A stretch of DNA of 64,000 nucleotides. Origin: an uncultured Schlesneria sp. (GTDB lineage: Bacteria; Planctomycetota; Planctomycetia; Planctomycetales; Planctomycetaceae). Below the pieces are notes generated by a model. The model was not told the origin of the DNA. It saw only the letters and a list, made by a program, of their open reading frames with translations, and ran no database searches. The stretch lies in contig CAIVEI010000124.1 of the NCBI GenBank assembly GCA_903904835.1, positions 1-64,000 of the forward strand, in the 5' to 3' direction. Every line of letters starts with the position of its first letter. Positions within the stretch are counted from its first letter, which is position 1. This document shows positions 51,647 through 61,402 of the stretch, in pieces. The translations under genes and the position numbers were made by a program.

Positions 51647-53101
51647 TTAGTCGCAGTGAACCTGTTCCGAAGCGTATTTGATCTCACCAGTATTTGCAGA
51701 AACAACTTGTTCCGCAATTCTTACAAGCTCGTCGTATGTGAGTACTCGTATTCGATGCAGATGCGAATTATACATACGAAGAGCCACCCGCTTCTCAGCC
51801 ACATCTGGATCATTATCTTCCAAATAACCAATAATGACAAATCCTTGTAGCTTGAAAATATCAATCACGAGTCGACGATTAATACTGTCACGCAGCGCCT
51901 CGATTTCGGAAATATAATGAGCTGTCTGGTTGACTGCTCTGTTCACGCCAGACGAAACAATCCATTTTCCGTGATCCTCTACAAACAGCTCGGCGTGTGC
52001 TCTCTTCAACTCAATAATATCAAAGAAACCGTCTGCGCTGCGTAGGAGTATGTCGTATTTTTCCTCCATTGTAAGCTGTCTCTTTTCGACCCGTTCGACA
52101 TACTGTGTTCCCAGCATCCACCAATTCGCGTCAAGTAAATCTTGAAACTTATTTTCGACTTCGTTCGCGTCGATGTATTGCCTGAGCAGTTTAATCTCAT
52201 CTGCCCTTTGAGAAGCTCGGAGTGCGGCAGCAACCATCCGTCGGCCATCATCTTTCTCCAATTTCGGCAGCGCACACAACTCGCTCACTCGATCTGCAAG
52301 TGCCGAAATCAAACACGCTAAACCGGAATTGTCCGCTACTGCATGGACGATCGACGTTACCTCTGGCGCTGGAATCGCCCCCACCGACCATCTTTTAAGG
52401 AGTTCATCAAAGGCGAATCTACTAGCGTCCCCAGGACTCTGGTTCGCCGTAATAATGGTCCGAAGCGTATCTAGCCGCGATGCGTCTTCGTCGATCCAAG
52501 TCTGAATTGCTGCGTCGTCGATATGCCTTTTCACAATCTGCCGCAACACCTCCGGGTTGTTCTCGATTTGCTGGAGAGTTTCGAGACTCGTTGTCAGATT
52601 TGAGAAGAAATAAGTCGTCGCTGGGCTCGTTTTACATTTTAAATACGTGTCCAAGTGAACGATCGCAATATAGTGCGTGTCAGTCACTCTGAGGCCAGGT
52701 TTAACATCGGTTCTCAATGTGAGTAACAGCGCGGCCTCTTTGGTCGCGGGGCAATTGCTTTTCACGAATGCCGCGAGTTGTTGGCCATCTGTGAATGTCC
52801 TTCTTCGATGAGAGAACTTAGCCTTCCAAACGAAGTCGTAATAAACGGCGATACCGCAGAGGCGCACTGCCGATCCCTTGAAATGGCAAAGACCGTTGGG
52901 CCAGTCTTCGGGAAGCGGGTTATGGTCACAGATTTTGTCGGTGCATAAGATGGCTGCGGTTGCGGTGGAGTTGCGCTCGCTCAGATCGATGTCTGGAAGA
53001 TTGAGCGTTAATTCCAAATCGTCGTCAAAACCATTAAATAGGAGTGTGAGATCATCATCGCTCGGCGATGTTGCTGCTTCAAGCCCATCGATATTGGACA
53101 T
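51647..53101 (-). CDS. Shedu-type antiphage nuclease (DUF4263)
   Basis: 484 residues. The C-terminal PD-(D/E)XK-like domain is the hallmark: ENKFQDLLDANWWMLGTQYV (about 322-341), KYDILLRSADGFFDIIELKR (about 352-371, Asp followed by E-L-K), and GVNRAVNQTAHYISEIEALR (about 390-409), as in DUF4263/Shedu proteins. VIDIFKLQGFVIIGYLEDND continues the fold. The N-terminal about 300 residues (beta region, then helices such as TSLETLQQIENNPEVLRQIV) probably form the sensing part. Single-gene Shedu defence nicks or cleaves phage DNA, probably as an oligomer. The 3' end lies directly against an IS630-type element; the last residues still look native. It may have come with the surrounding defence block. 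Confidence 0.85.
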   Translation of the reverse strand: MSNIDGLEAATSPSDDDLTLLFNGFDDDLELTLNLPDIDLSERNSTATAAILCTDKICDHNPLPEDWPNGLCHFKGSAVRLCGIAVYYDFVWKAKFSHRRRTFTDGQQLAAFVKSNCPATKEAALLLTLRTDVKPGLRVTDTHYIAIVHLDTYLKCKTSPATTYFFSNLTTSLETLQQIENNPEVLRQIVKRHIDDAAIQTWIDEDASRLDTLRTIITANQSPGDASRFAFDELLKRWSVGAIPAPEVTSIVHAVADNSGLACLISALADRVSELCALPKLEKDDGRRMVAAALRASQRADEIKLLRQYIDANEVENKFQDLLDANWWMLGTQYVERVEKRQLTMEEKYDILLRSADGFFDIIELKRAHAELFVEDHGKWIVSSGVNRAVNQTAHYISEIEALRDSINRRLVIDIFKLQGFVIIGYLEDNDPDVAEKRVALRMYNSHLHRIRVLTYDELVRIAEQVVSANTGEIKYASEQVHCD

Positions 53102-53469
53102 TGCTCCGGCCCTGAATGACTGTCGAAATATGTAGCGGTCATTTCACAGCCATCAATTACGGCTTGCAAGGTTGAAGCTGCCAATTCCGATTGAAATCTC
53201 AAAACATGCCTCATATTTCTCGATAGGATCACCGGCTTGTTTCGGGGGCACCCATCACTCATCCAGTGCCGGATTCCGTGTCGTGAAACGCCTGACATCA
53301 AAACCCCTTCCCCAAAAGACTCGTTTTATCTCTCTAGATACACAGCAACGTGCGTATTTCACTTAAATAGCGAACTATTCGCATTTTGGTGTACTTCGAC
53401 GCAGATGCGTGATACAATGCCAATTGAGTAAATCACTTTTTTGATGAAGTACAAACGGTTGGATGCACC
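53102..53469. other. Divergent promoter region between Shedu and AbiE
   Basis: 368 bases without a gene between divergent operons. AT-rich stretches near 53340-53460, including 'gcgtatttcacttaaatagcgaactattcgcattttggtg', contain short inverted motifs ('aatagcgaactattcg') suitable as an AbiEi operator. No -35/-10 can be fixed. Confidence 0.4.
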
Positions 53470-54285
53470 ATGTCGGAAGGAACCAGAAGCTCCCGGTCAC
53501 GCGAACGCCTCGGCAAACTCGTCCGCGAAGGCGGCGAGGTATTGACCGTCAGCGGCGCGGCACGAATCCTGGGGGGCGACAATGGCGAGATCGCCAAGAC
53601 CTTGGCACGCTGGTGCAGCCAGGGTTGGCTTTCACGCATCAAGCGTGGTGTCTACGTTTCCGTGCCGGTAGAAGCCACCAGTACTGATCGCGCGATCGAA
53701 GATGCGTGGGTACTCGTGCCGGAGCTTTTCGGTCCTGCATATATCGGTGGATGGTCGGCGGCAGAACATTGGGACCTCACCGAGCAGATATTTCGGGACA
53801 TTTGCGTATTTAGCGCAAGGCCCGTTCCGAAACGAAATACAGTGATACACAACATACCGTTTGTCGTAACACACGCCCCAACAGAACAGCATTTTGGCAC
53901 CAAGTCGATTTGGAAAAAGGAAACCAAAATACTTGTTTCCGATCCCGTGAAAACGATTGTGGACATGCTGGCGAACCCGTGGACCGGTGGCGGCATCCAA
54001 CACGTCACCGATTGCTTGAACGAGTTCTTCAAAAGCACCCATTTCAATCCTGATCGGTTGGTTGAATATGCAGATAGACTCGGCAACGGCGCAGTGTTTA
54101 AACGGCTTGGTTTCCTTGCCTCGCAAAACCTTGGCGAAAGCCATCCATTGATTGATGCCTGCAAATCAAGGCTGTCCAAAGGCAATGCACAGCTTGATCC
54201 ATCGCTCAAGGGTAACAGGCTGATTACACGCTGGCGGCTTTTCGTTCCCGCAAAACTGCCCATCGAAACCAGGATGGCAGAATGA
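53470..54285 (+). CDS. AbiEi-type antitoxin of type IV toxin-antitoxin system
   Basis: 271 residues. The winged-helix N-terminus is LGKLVREGGEVLTVSGAARI, then CSQGWLSRIKRGVYVSVPVE, the classic AbiEi/'AbiEi_4' start. The middle reads ELFGPAYIGGWSAAEHWDLT, typical of the antitoxin domain, and includes 'SDPVKTIVDMLANP'. It represses its own promoter and counters the AbiEii toxin encoded immediately downstream (four-base overlap, ATGA). Full-length. This is a second AbiE locus in the window, distinct from the orphan at 46991. Confidence 0.9.
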   Translation: MSEGTRSSRSRERLGKLVREGGEVLTVSGAARILGGDNGEIAKTLARWCSQGWLSRIKRGVYVSVPVEATSTDRAIEDAWVLVPELFGPAYIGGWSAAEHWDLTEQIFRDICVFSARPVPKRNTVIHNIPFVVTHAPTEQHFGTKSIWKKETKILVSDPVKTIVDMLANPWTGGGIQHVTDCLNEFFKSTHFNPDRLVEYADRLGNGAVFKRLGFLASQNLGESHPLIDACKSRLSKGNAQLDPSLKGNRLITRWRLFVPAKLPIETRMAE

Positions 54286-55088
54286 TATCGAAAAACGAAA
54301 TTCTTGAACTGGCGACAGAGGCCAACCTCCTGCCCAACGTCATCGAAAAAGACTATGTGTTGGGATGGCTGCTCGCAGGTATCAACCATCATCCGACGTT
54401 GCGGGAAAGCTGGGTATTCAAGGGCGGCACATGCCTCAAAAAATGCTATTTTGAGACCTACCGCTTCTCAGAGGATCTTGACTTCACCTTACGCGACCAA
54501 AGCCAGATCGATCCAGATTTTTTACATGGCATCTTCACTGAAATCGCGGAATGGGTTTATGAGCAGAGTGGTATCGAAATACCCGCCGATCGCATGAAAT
54601 TTGATATCTACCCGAACCCACGCGGCGTTGATGGCTGTCAGGGGCGCGTCTATTACGGCGGCCCGATGGGATTCGGCAGCAAGCATTCCATGCCGAAAAT
54701 CAAACTCGACCTGACAGCCGATGAAGTCCTCGTCGAAGACCCCGTCATGACTCAGGTACGTCATGAATACAGCGATCTTCCTAACGGTGGGATCGAAATC
54801 CAAAGCTACTCATATGCCGAAGTCTTCGCCGAGAAAATCCGCGCATTGAAAGAACGCACCCGACCACGCGACCTCTACGATGTCATCAACTTCTTCCGCC
54901 GACCGGAGTCCGGCGACGTCGCACCGCAGGTCAAGGCTGTGCTGACCAAGAAATGTGCGTTCAAGAATATCATCTTTCCCACCCTGGCTGATCTCGACAG
55001 CCACAAAGACCACTGTGCGACAGGATGGAAAGATCAGCTTGCACACCAACTCCAGGCGTTACCGCCAGTTCCTTGCTCTTCTCGGTGA
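54282..55088 (+). CDS. AbiEii-type nucleotidyltransferase toxin, 3' end lost
   Basis: 268 codons. The nucleotidyltransferase fold is clear: IEKDYVLGWLLAGI (about 20-33), then WVFKGGTCLKKCYFETYRFS (about 45-64) and EDLDFTL with the G-G-T...D-L-D catalytic pattern. SYAEVFAEKIRALKERTRPR and DLYDVINFFRR (about 180-212) give the conserved second half. AbiEii toxins transfer nucleotides to tRNA or other targets and cause abortive infection. Around 55060 the sequence WKDQLAHQLQALPPV switches to PCSSR and stops; family members normally carry about 30 more residues. The switch coincides with the truncated 3' end of the convergent ATPase gene, so both were cut in one event. Confidence 0.85.
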   Translation: MISKNEILELATEANLLPNVIEKDYVLGWLLAGINHHPTLRESWVFKGGTCLKKCYFETYRFSEDLDFTLRDQSQIDPDFLHGIFTEIAEWVYEQSGIEIPADRMKFDIYPNPRGVDGCQGRVYYGGPMGFGSKHSMPKIKLDLTADEVLVEDPVMTQVRHEYSDLPNGGIEIQSYSYAEVFAEKIRALKERTRPRDLYDVINFFRRPESGDVAPQVKAVLTKKCAFKNIIFPTLADLDSHKDHCATGWKDQLAHQLQALPPVPCSSR

Positions 55089-56781
55089 TTGGCCGTGATT
55101 TGATATAGTCATTACATAGTTCGAGTGACGCACGAAGATTAAGCTTATCGATGGTATCGAGTAGAAGTTGCTTTCGTGGTGCCAGCTTGGCTTGTGCGTC
55201 GAGTTCATCAAATTCGTTTTGCATCTTTTGACGCGTATCCTCGTTCGACGCGAGATCATGCGTCATTGCCTGATCAGCAAGCGTTTGGACCAGTTTTACG
55301 ATCTCGCTACGTGGGTCGGGATCGATAATGGGGCTCTCCGTCCACTTATGCGTGTCCATTGCCGACAACATCCAGTTTCGCCTTTCTTCCAGTCGCGTTT
55401 CAAAGCCGAGAATCGAGGTGCATAACGTGTCGTCATACTGCCTAATTTCTTCGATGAGTGAAGTATCGGCTCCGAAATTTATTGGTTCTTTTACCAATAC
55501 CGCCTTGGCTTGCGCATATTCCGCGCGCTTTTGCATAGCAATTCTAGCCGTATCATTCTTGATGAAGTCATCAAACCGGACGAGCCGCGACGAGCCATCA
55601 GTCAGCTCTTGTTGGCAAAGCAGACATCGAGATTCGCTTGAACTGATCGGAAAGGCTTTGTCTTGGTGTGCCACAGACGCGAATCGTCGTGCAGACTCGA
55701 ATAATGACTGCCATTCGGGTCCACCCGTTCCAAGTAGCATGTCCTCACCGGCTCGAAACTGGTTCGCTGCGATACCTTCCGCTGCGATAGCTGCTTGAGT
55801 TGCCTCATCCAGTGTACTTAACTTATCTCTCGCGACATCGCTCACCAGATTGACGCTTGACGTTATCTTCTGAAGTACGGCCTTCAGTCGATCATGCACA
55901 CGGCGAATGGATGCGGCTTTCGCCCTTGGGTCCATTTCTTGGAGAGTGGCGAGAAGCGAAGCTCGGCGTTTTGTCTCTTCCTCGTCAAGCGTGGCAAGTG
56001 ATTCAACAAGCGACTTTTCTGTCTTGGCGGATAGAGTTGCAATCATTTTGCCGACCGCAGTTGGGCCAGCCAAATCTTGAAATAATGAGGGTTCTACAGC
56101 GCATAAGGCCAATTCTGCCTTCAGGCGGTTAGCCAATTCAGGAATCACAATCTGTGCAAGGTTTTCGACAAGATCAAGTCCATATGGAAGATAAGCGACA
56201 TCCTGTTCCGCATCGAGATATGCTCGCGCACAACTAGCATCGAATACAGACAGCGCCGACAGATCTATATGCATTGGAGAGCCAAGCTGCCATTTTAAGA
56301 TTGTCTCTTTGCCATCGGACTCAACTACGAATTTTGCTTCAGGAGTGCCTTGTTGGTTCTTCGGCAAATGTGCGTTTGGCAGAACGGTAGCCTTTTGGTC
56401 CCTCGCTCGACATGCGAGCTTGAGCACTCGTGAATACCCAGATTTTCCTGTCCCGTTGTCACCGTAAATGACAGTGAGGCCAAGTGGAACGAATTCGAGT
56501 TTCTGATTTTCCGCGATTCGGTTCACATTCTTGAAGTTCTTCAAACTGAGAAGTCGAATAGTCATGCCTTGTGCCGATGTTGATGGGAGATGGCTAATGT
56601 CCAGAGGCTCAGGCACGCGATTGTTTGGGTCCGGGATACCAACCTCAAGCTTCAATAATGCAAAAAGATCGTCGTGGTCAGACGCGGTCAAAGAGGTGTT
56701 TTGTAAAAGCCGCCGAAGCGCATCGCTCAAAAACGGCTTCAATCCGGTCGACCATGTGTGTATCTCGTTTAGCAAGCTCAT
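54970..56781 (-). CDS. SMC-like AAA ATPase (AAA_13-type), 3' truncated
   Basis: About 603 codons from the ATG at 56781 (gagga upstream); 17 further upstream codons in frame are unlikely. A short helical N-terminal domain is followed by a P-loop ATPase: LKNFKNVNRIAENQKLEFVP and TVIYGDNGTGKSGYSRVLKL (Walker A about 118-126). A CLLC pair in SESRCLLCQQELTDG (about 385-399) sits between coiled-coil segments and resembles a Rad50-type zinc hook. The C-terminal ATPase half with signature, Walker B and His switch is missing. After ITEKSKEL (about 55080) the frame runs into antisense AbiEii DNA. Family members take part in defence (for example PrrC-like or retron ATPases); this copy is probably inactive. 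Confidence 0.75.
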   Translation of the reverse strand: MSLLNEIHTWSTGLKPFLSDALRRLLQNTSLTASDHDDLFALLKLEVGIPDPNNRVPEPLDISHLPSTSAQGMTIRLLSLKNFKNVNRIAENQKLEFVPLGLTVIYGDNGTGKSGYSRVLKLACRARDQKATVLPNAHLPKNQQGTPEAKFVVESDGKETILKWQLGSPMHIDLSALSVFDASCARAYLDAEQDVAYLPYGLDLVENLAQIVIPELANRLKAELALCAVEPSLFQDLAGPTAVGKMIATLSAKTEKSLVESLATLDEEETKRRASLLATLQEMDPRAKAASIRRVHDRLKAVLQKITSSVNLVSDVARDKLSTLDEATQAAIAAEGIAANQFRAGEDMLLGTGGPEWQSLFESARRFASVAHQDKAFPISSSESRCLLCQQELTDGSSRLVRFDDFIKNDTARIAMQKRAEYAQAKAVLVKEPINFGADTSLIEEIRQYDDTLCTSILGFETRLEERRNWMLSAMDTHKWTESPIIDPDPRSEIVKLVQTLADQAMTHDLASNEDTRQKMQNEFDELDAQAKLAPRKQLLLDTIDKLNLRASLELCNDYIKSRPITEKSKELAVTPGVGVQADLSILSHSGLCGCRDQPGWER

Positions 56782-56955
56782 ACTCTTCCTCGGTGTCGAG
56801 AGGCCCAAGACGAAAGCGGTGATTTGTCGCAAGGTTTTATCTTGAATGCAGTTTGAATTCGACCATCATGCAAAAACAATCCCCTCACGCCTACACCTTT
56901 TCCGATAAAGAAGGCCAAAGCCGTCGTATCTGGTACGTTGTCCAACTCATCCTGA

Positions 56956-58092
56956 TTGATCGTACAATGGCTTGAGCGGGGGCTATCGTCAACATTTTTG
57001 CCCCAAGACCTCACCACACCGAAACCTTCGGCAGCGAGTTTTTTGATGCACGTGAACAATCTGCGCAAATATTTCCTCGAAACATTAGTCGAGCTACTCG
57101 GTATTAAAACTGGGCTTGCGATCTCAATCGAGAAAGCGGTGACGCTTCTCACTGGCGAAAATAAGAAAGACGCCTGGTGGGAAGGGCCTTTCGAACAACC
57201 GCTCATGCTGGAAGCAGGTGAAGTCGAACGCGTTTTTGTTCTTCTGTTGCACGCCGTGGGGAAAATCGGCGATGCCGTCGGACGATCACAACTTGTTTTT
57301 TATTTCTGCCGAGACCACAAAATTGAGTTTTCAGATGCATGGCTCGAAATGTTAACTGATCCTGAGGACTCTGGTTGGCCATTCGAAGAACCATTTCAAG
57401 GCTTGATGAATTCAATAAGTTTTGTGCAAGCGAGCATTCACGCGCACCTCGATGATGGCAAGCCGCTGCCCGACGTTTTGGTTAGGCTCGAAGGCTTTAG
57501 CGAACTCGTTGAACAGTTTTCGCTTCGGTCAATCATGCACCGAAACATGCCAGTCAATCGGACTTGGGACGGGATCGTTCCGCTCGATCATTTGTTCGCA
57601 AGTGAGGATGGTCCTGCGGATACGAATACCTTTTTTGATCAAAGATTCATCGATTACCTCAGTGTTCAACATTCCGATCTTTCAAGTATTCACTGGCGAC
57701 AATTTGAGTATCTGACCGGCGAGTATTTCCGCCGCAATGGCTATGAAGTGAAGATTGGGCCGGGACGGGCAGACGGCGGGGTAGATGTGACCGCAATAAA
57801 GAAATCGACGGCGGTCGGTCCAGAAATGATTGTAATACAATGTAAGCGCTACGCTGAAAACAACTTGGTTAAAATCACTGACGTACAAGCGTTTTGGACG
57901 GTCGCTACTGATCTAAATGCCACCAAGGCTTTGATTGCAACCACTAGCCATTATCCTGCTGGTGTGACGAAGTGGTGTGAAGCAAAGCAATATCGGCTGA
58001 CTCCAGTCGAGGGGGACAACGTGCGAAACTGGATCGACGAAATGAAATCGACTGCTCGTGCGACCGGAACTCCAGCATCTTCGGTCCAGTAG
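56956..58092 (+). CDS. Mrr-like restriction endonuclease
   Basis: 378 codons from a TTG at 56956; an ATG at 57046 is an alternative start with little Shine-Dalgarno support for either. The C-terminal about 130 residues form the nuclease: FEYLTGEYFRRNGYEVKIGP (about 255-274), then GGVDVTAIKK and MIVIQCKRYAENNLVKITDV (about 291-310). The G-G-x-D...Q-x-K pattern is the PD-(D/E)XK signature of the Mrr/restriction endonuclease type. The N-terminal about 240 residues are helical and not recognised; they could be a regulatory or recognition domain. Mrr proteins cut modified DNA. It is in the defence block but transcribed away from the neighbouring ATPase. Confidence 0.82.
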   Translation: MIVQWLERGLSSTFLPQDLTTPKPSAASFLMHVNNLRKYFLETLVELLGIKTGLAISIEKAVTLLTGENKKDAWWEGPFEQPLMLEAGEVERVFVLLLHAVGKIGDAVGRSQLVFYFCRDHKIEFSDAWLEMLTDPEDSGWPFEEPFQGLMNSISFVQASIHAHLDDGKPLPDVLVRLEGFSELVEQFSLRSIMHRNMPVNRTWDGIVPLDHLFASEDGPADTNTFFDQRFIDYLSVQHSDLSSIHWRQFEYLTGEYFRRNGYEVKIGPGRADGGVDVTAIKKSTAVGPEMIVIQCKRYAENNLVKITDVQAFWTVATDLNATKALIATTSHYPAGVTKWCEAKQYRLTPVEGDNVRNWIDEMKSTARATGTPASSVQ

Positions 58093-58568
58093 GTTCTGCA
58101 ACTGACGCTGGAAAAGCACGGTTTGCATATTGCGGTTTTCAACGTGAAATGGTGAATTGATACGGAGATCTCATCAAAGACTCCGCAGATTTCCGCCAAC
58201 GTTTCCACCCTTTTTCCGCCAACGTTTGTTGAAGGCAAATTGCGGGCGATCATTGCAATTGCGTAACTGCTCATTACGTTTAAGTGTGGGCATACCGCGT
58301 AGGGTCAAATTCTTCGCTGAAAGTGCGGTGCCTCGCGAAACCTGTCTCTGGTCCGACCGTTGCGCTCGCTGACGCGAAAGAAACTCTAAATCGAATGATG
58401 CGGCCTGACAGTTCTTGTCCGCCGTGGCCAAGGAATCACCTCTTTGCGCCCTCAGTCAGCAGCAAACGCAGGTGACCCCGAAATTTGTCCAAAATCGTGA
58501 TCCGCTATTGGGTAAAATGCGTTCGACTTCACAGTCGCGGCGTTTTTCCTACAAAGGAGTGCATCTTA
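58093..58568. other. Spacer after Mrr-like gene
   Basis: No gene is supportable. A direct repetition 'ttccgccaacgtttccaccctttttccgccaacgttt' lies at about 58191-58227: the unit 'ttccgccaacgttt' occurs twice, 23 bases apart. Function unknown. Confidence 0.45.
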
Positions 58569-59034
58569 ATGTCTGACGATCTTGAAGCCTTGGACAAGCG
58601 AAAGCGTGAACTGGAAATTCAATTCCTCGAAAAAGGACTGGCGAACCCGCTCCCGCCGTGGTGGAAACCAGAATTGGCGAAGATTGTTACGATACTCCTT
58701 GGCGTGACGGTCACAGGTTGGTTCGGTTGGTGTTTTGAGGGTCAGCGGCAGCAACTTCAAAAGCTGAGCAACCAGATGGGAAGTCTGACTACGGAATTGA
58801 ACAATCGGAAACTTGCCGTCGAAGTGCGTAAGCTGGAGTCCGAATCACTGTCATTCGAGTGCAACATCTACAATCCCGACATTTCCGTTGGCGACAGCAC
58901 GGGAGTAATTTCGCTTCGACCTTTGGTCTGTACTATTACAAATGAGGGGGAGACCCCGATCCACTTGAAGAGCTTGGAATATCGAATCTACACCGCTTCG
59001 TTGGAGCAAATCGTGACTACGGAACCGGTGGATT
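58569..59034 (+). pseudogene. Membrane protein gene, 5' part (interrupted)
   Basis: The ATG at 58569 with an aaggag leader starts a protein with a charged N-terminus, one membrane helix (IVTILLGVTVTGWFGWCFEG, about residues 39-58), a coiled coil (about 60-95: QQLQKLSNQMGSLTTELNN) and a beta-rich domain. The frame is cut at 59034 by the permuted helicase insert. Joining base 59034 to 61080 restores EPVD-SPKGDLELISG in frame and gives an intact 262-residue protein ending at 61402. The function is unknown; it may have belonged to the defence block. Confidence 0.85.
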
Positions 59035-61079
59035 TCCAGGGGGCATCGAGGTGATGGAGTGCCACAAGACGTTTCTGGACGTTGGTGCCGGTACCCATTT
59101 TCTGGGTACTGCCGATCAGCACGCGTACCGAGCCGTTGCGGACTTTCTCGAAGAGTGCCTGTTTTTTGGCATCGGATTCGGCATCCCCGATGGCGGCAAT
59201 CTGCTCGCGGGGAATGCCGTGGTCGATGAGTTTGGTGATGATCTCCTCATAGGGCGAATATCCCCAGGTGGTAGGATTCACGCCCATGTCGGCAAATATC
59301 ATTTGGGCGCCACGAGTTGTTGCCGTCCGCTCCCAGGTAGCAAAAACATTTTCAACCAGCCGGTTAATCTTCGTTTCCGGGAAATCCAGGGCCGTGGCCG
59401 ATAACATCCTCGCATCGGTCGCCAGTTTACGTCCGTCAGTGGTAATGGCTAGAGCATTGTCGACACGCGGGTCGACCCTTTGCGTACGAAGCCTGTCGTA
59501 TCGCTCGACCAGCTCCTGTTGTAATTCGTACTGCTCATCAGACATCGGGCATGCAACGACGATGGGCTTGCCGCCTTGCAGTCGCGGACGCGGCAGGTTC
59601 AGCATGTCCGCCGTTTGCACATCGGAGAATGCTCTGAACATCTGTTGTAGTTCGGGCAGATTGGTGAACCTAGCAAAGCGGCTACGGGGACGCAGTCCTG
59701 CACCATCGGGGGATAGTTCCATCGTGTCGACGACTTCACCGAACGTGGCCGCCCATGCGTCGAAATGTTCCAGGCCACGGCTGCGCAATCCTTCCGGATC
59801 GAGGAAGCGCTGCATCGTGTACATCTCGACCATCGTGTTGGAAATCGGCGTGCCAGTGGCAAAGGTCACCCCGTGACCGGTATGTTGTTCATCGAGGTAG
59901 CGGGCTTTCATATAGACATCGAATGCCCGTTCGGAACCGCCCGTCTGGATACCGGCAACGCGGTCCATCTTGGTCGGTGTTTCCAGATTCTTGAAATAAT
60001 GCGCCTCGTCGATGAATACGTGATCAACGCCGAGTTCGTCGAATACCAACCCGTCATCCTTCTTTTTCTCCGCCAGCAGGTTTTTGAGGCGTTCCGCCCG
60101 TGCTGCTTTTTGTTTTTCAATGGTTTTGATGAGATTGCGGTTGGCTCCCTTGGCACCTGCATGCTCGCGGAGTAATTCGTCATATTCCATGATTTGTTCG
60201 AGCAGGAATTTTTCCTGGTAGTCGCGTGACATACCGATCCGCTCGAAACTGCTGTGGGTTACGATGATGCCGTCCCATTCACCGCTGGCGATTTTGGCGG
60301 TTAAAAATTTGCGACGGTCTTTCGTCAGGTCTTCCTTGGCGGCAACCAGCAGCTTGGCATTGGGATAAAGCTGCATGAACTCGCGGGAAAACTGCTCCAG
60401 CAGATGGTTGGGCACAACGTACATCGGCTTTTTGATGAGACTGGCCTGCTTCATCTTCATTCCGGTTGCGGCCATCGTGAAGGTTTTTCCTGCTCCTACC
60501 ACATGGGCCAGCAGGGTATTGCCGGAACTCATGCCGCGCCACACCGCGTCGTTCTGGTGCGGACGAAGGGTGAGCGCCTGATTCATCCCCGGAAAATCCA
60601 GGTGCGAGCCGTCAAACAGACGGGGTCGCAGATTGTTGTAGGTATCGTTATAGATCCGCACCAACCGCTCGGTACGGTCGGGATCGGTGAATACCCAGTT
60701 ACGGAATTGTTCCTTGATGAGCTTTTGTTTTTCTCGTGCGGCCAGCGTCGCTTCCTGGTTCACCACACGTTCTTCGCGATCACCTTTATCGACCGTGTCG
60801 TAAATGGTCGGTGATTTCATATTAAGGGCAAGTTCCAACAGCCAGGTGCCGTTGGCTCTCGGTGTGCCAAAGTCCGACGTTGCCGCAACCGATGCTTCGG
60901 CGGCGTAATCGGGTTGTCGCCCGTGATCACCTGGCTGATAAACCGGGCCTTGGTTTCGAGAGCCTGCCACATATAGGCGTCGAACGACCCTTGCGTGACA
61001 TAGCGATAAATGGCGACTTGTTCGTTTTCATTACCCTGGCGAAGGATACGGCCATCGCGTTGTTCTACCTCGGCGGGTT
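59035..61079 (-). pseudogene. Circularly permuted fragment of a giant SNF2-type helicase gene, inserted in another gene
   Basis: On the minus strand, from 61077 to about 60912, the frame reads PAEVEQRDGRILRQGNENEQ and continues to KARFISQVITGDN, the C-terminal part of a SNF2-type helicase core. A junction then leads into FGTPRANGTWLLELALN, which belongs before the helicase core. From about 60880 to 59035 come LRPHQNDAVWRGMSSGNT, Walker A HVVGAGKTFT, DHVFIDEAHYFKNL and so on to VALHHLDAPWK. The two outer ends (DAPWK and PAEVEQ) are adjacent in intact helicases. The segment is therefore a circular permutation. It is homologous to the C-terminal part expected for the gene starting at 62909. No transposase or terminal repeats. 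Confidence 0.85.
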
Positions 61080-61402
61080 CACCCAAGGGCGATTTGGAAT
61101 TGATATCAGGAACGAAGAGTGATTCCGAATTGAAACTGTCTCAGAAAATTGGATTCATTGATTACGACTCGATGGCCTGGACCCTGAAAGCCACTTTTCC
61201 CAAGACGCCGACACGTACTATGCTTCCATCGCGCGTCATTCATTCGGAGCGGTTTCATCCGCTGCTGAGTGAACAGATGCCGTGGATTGTGACCAAAATT
61301 GAAGTCACGCTGAAAACCGAGAAGTCTGAGTATCACTGGACTGGTTTCTCAGATCGGATGATGTGCGGTCCCGCCCAAACCGTTTCTGTCGAGGCGAATT
61401 GA
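61080..61402 (+). pseudogene. Membrane protein gene, 3' part (interrupted)
   Basis: From 61082 the frame reads PKGDLELISGTKSDSELKLS, then GFIDYDSMAWTLKATFPKTP and ends ...GPAQTVSVEAN at 61402. It has no start codon of its own that makes sense; sequence before 61080 in this frame is antisense helicase. It continues the 58569-59034 gene exactly in frame. Confidence 0.85.

Noticed and set aside
59033-61079. Integron cassette insertion (core GTT site)
   Set aside because: The crossover dinucleotide TT would fit, but there is no GTTRRRY core, no attC-like hairpin at the cassette end and no integron integrase in the window.
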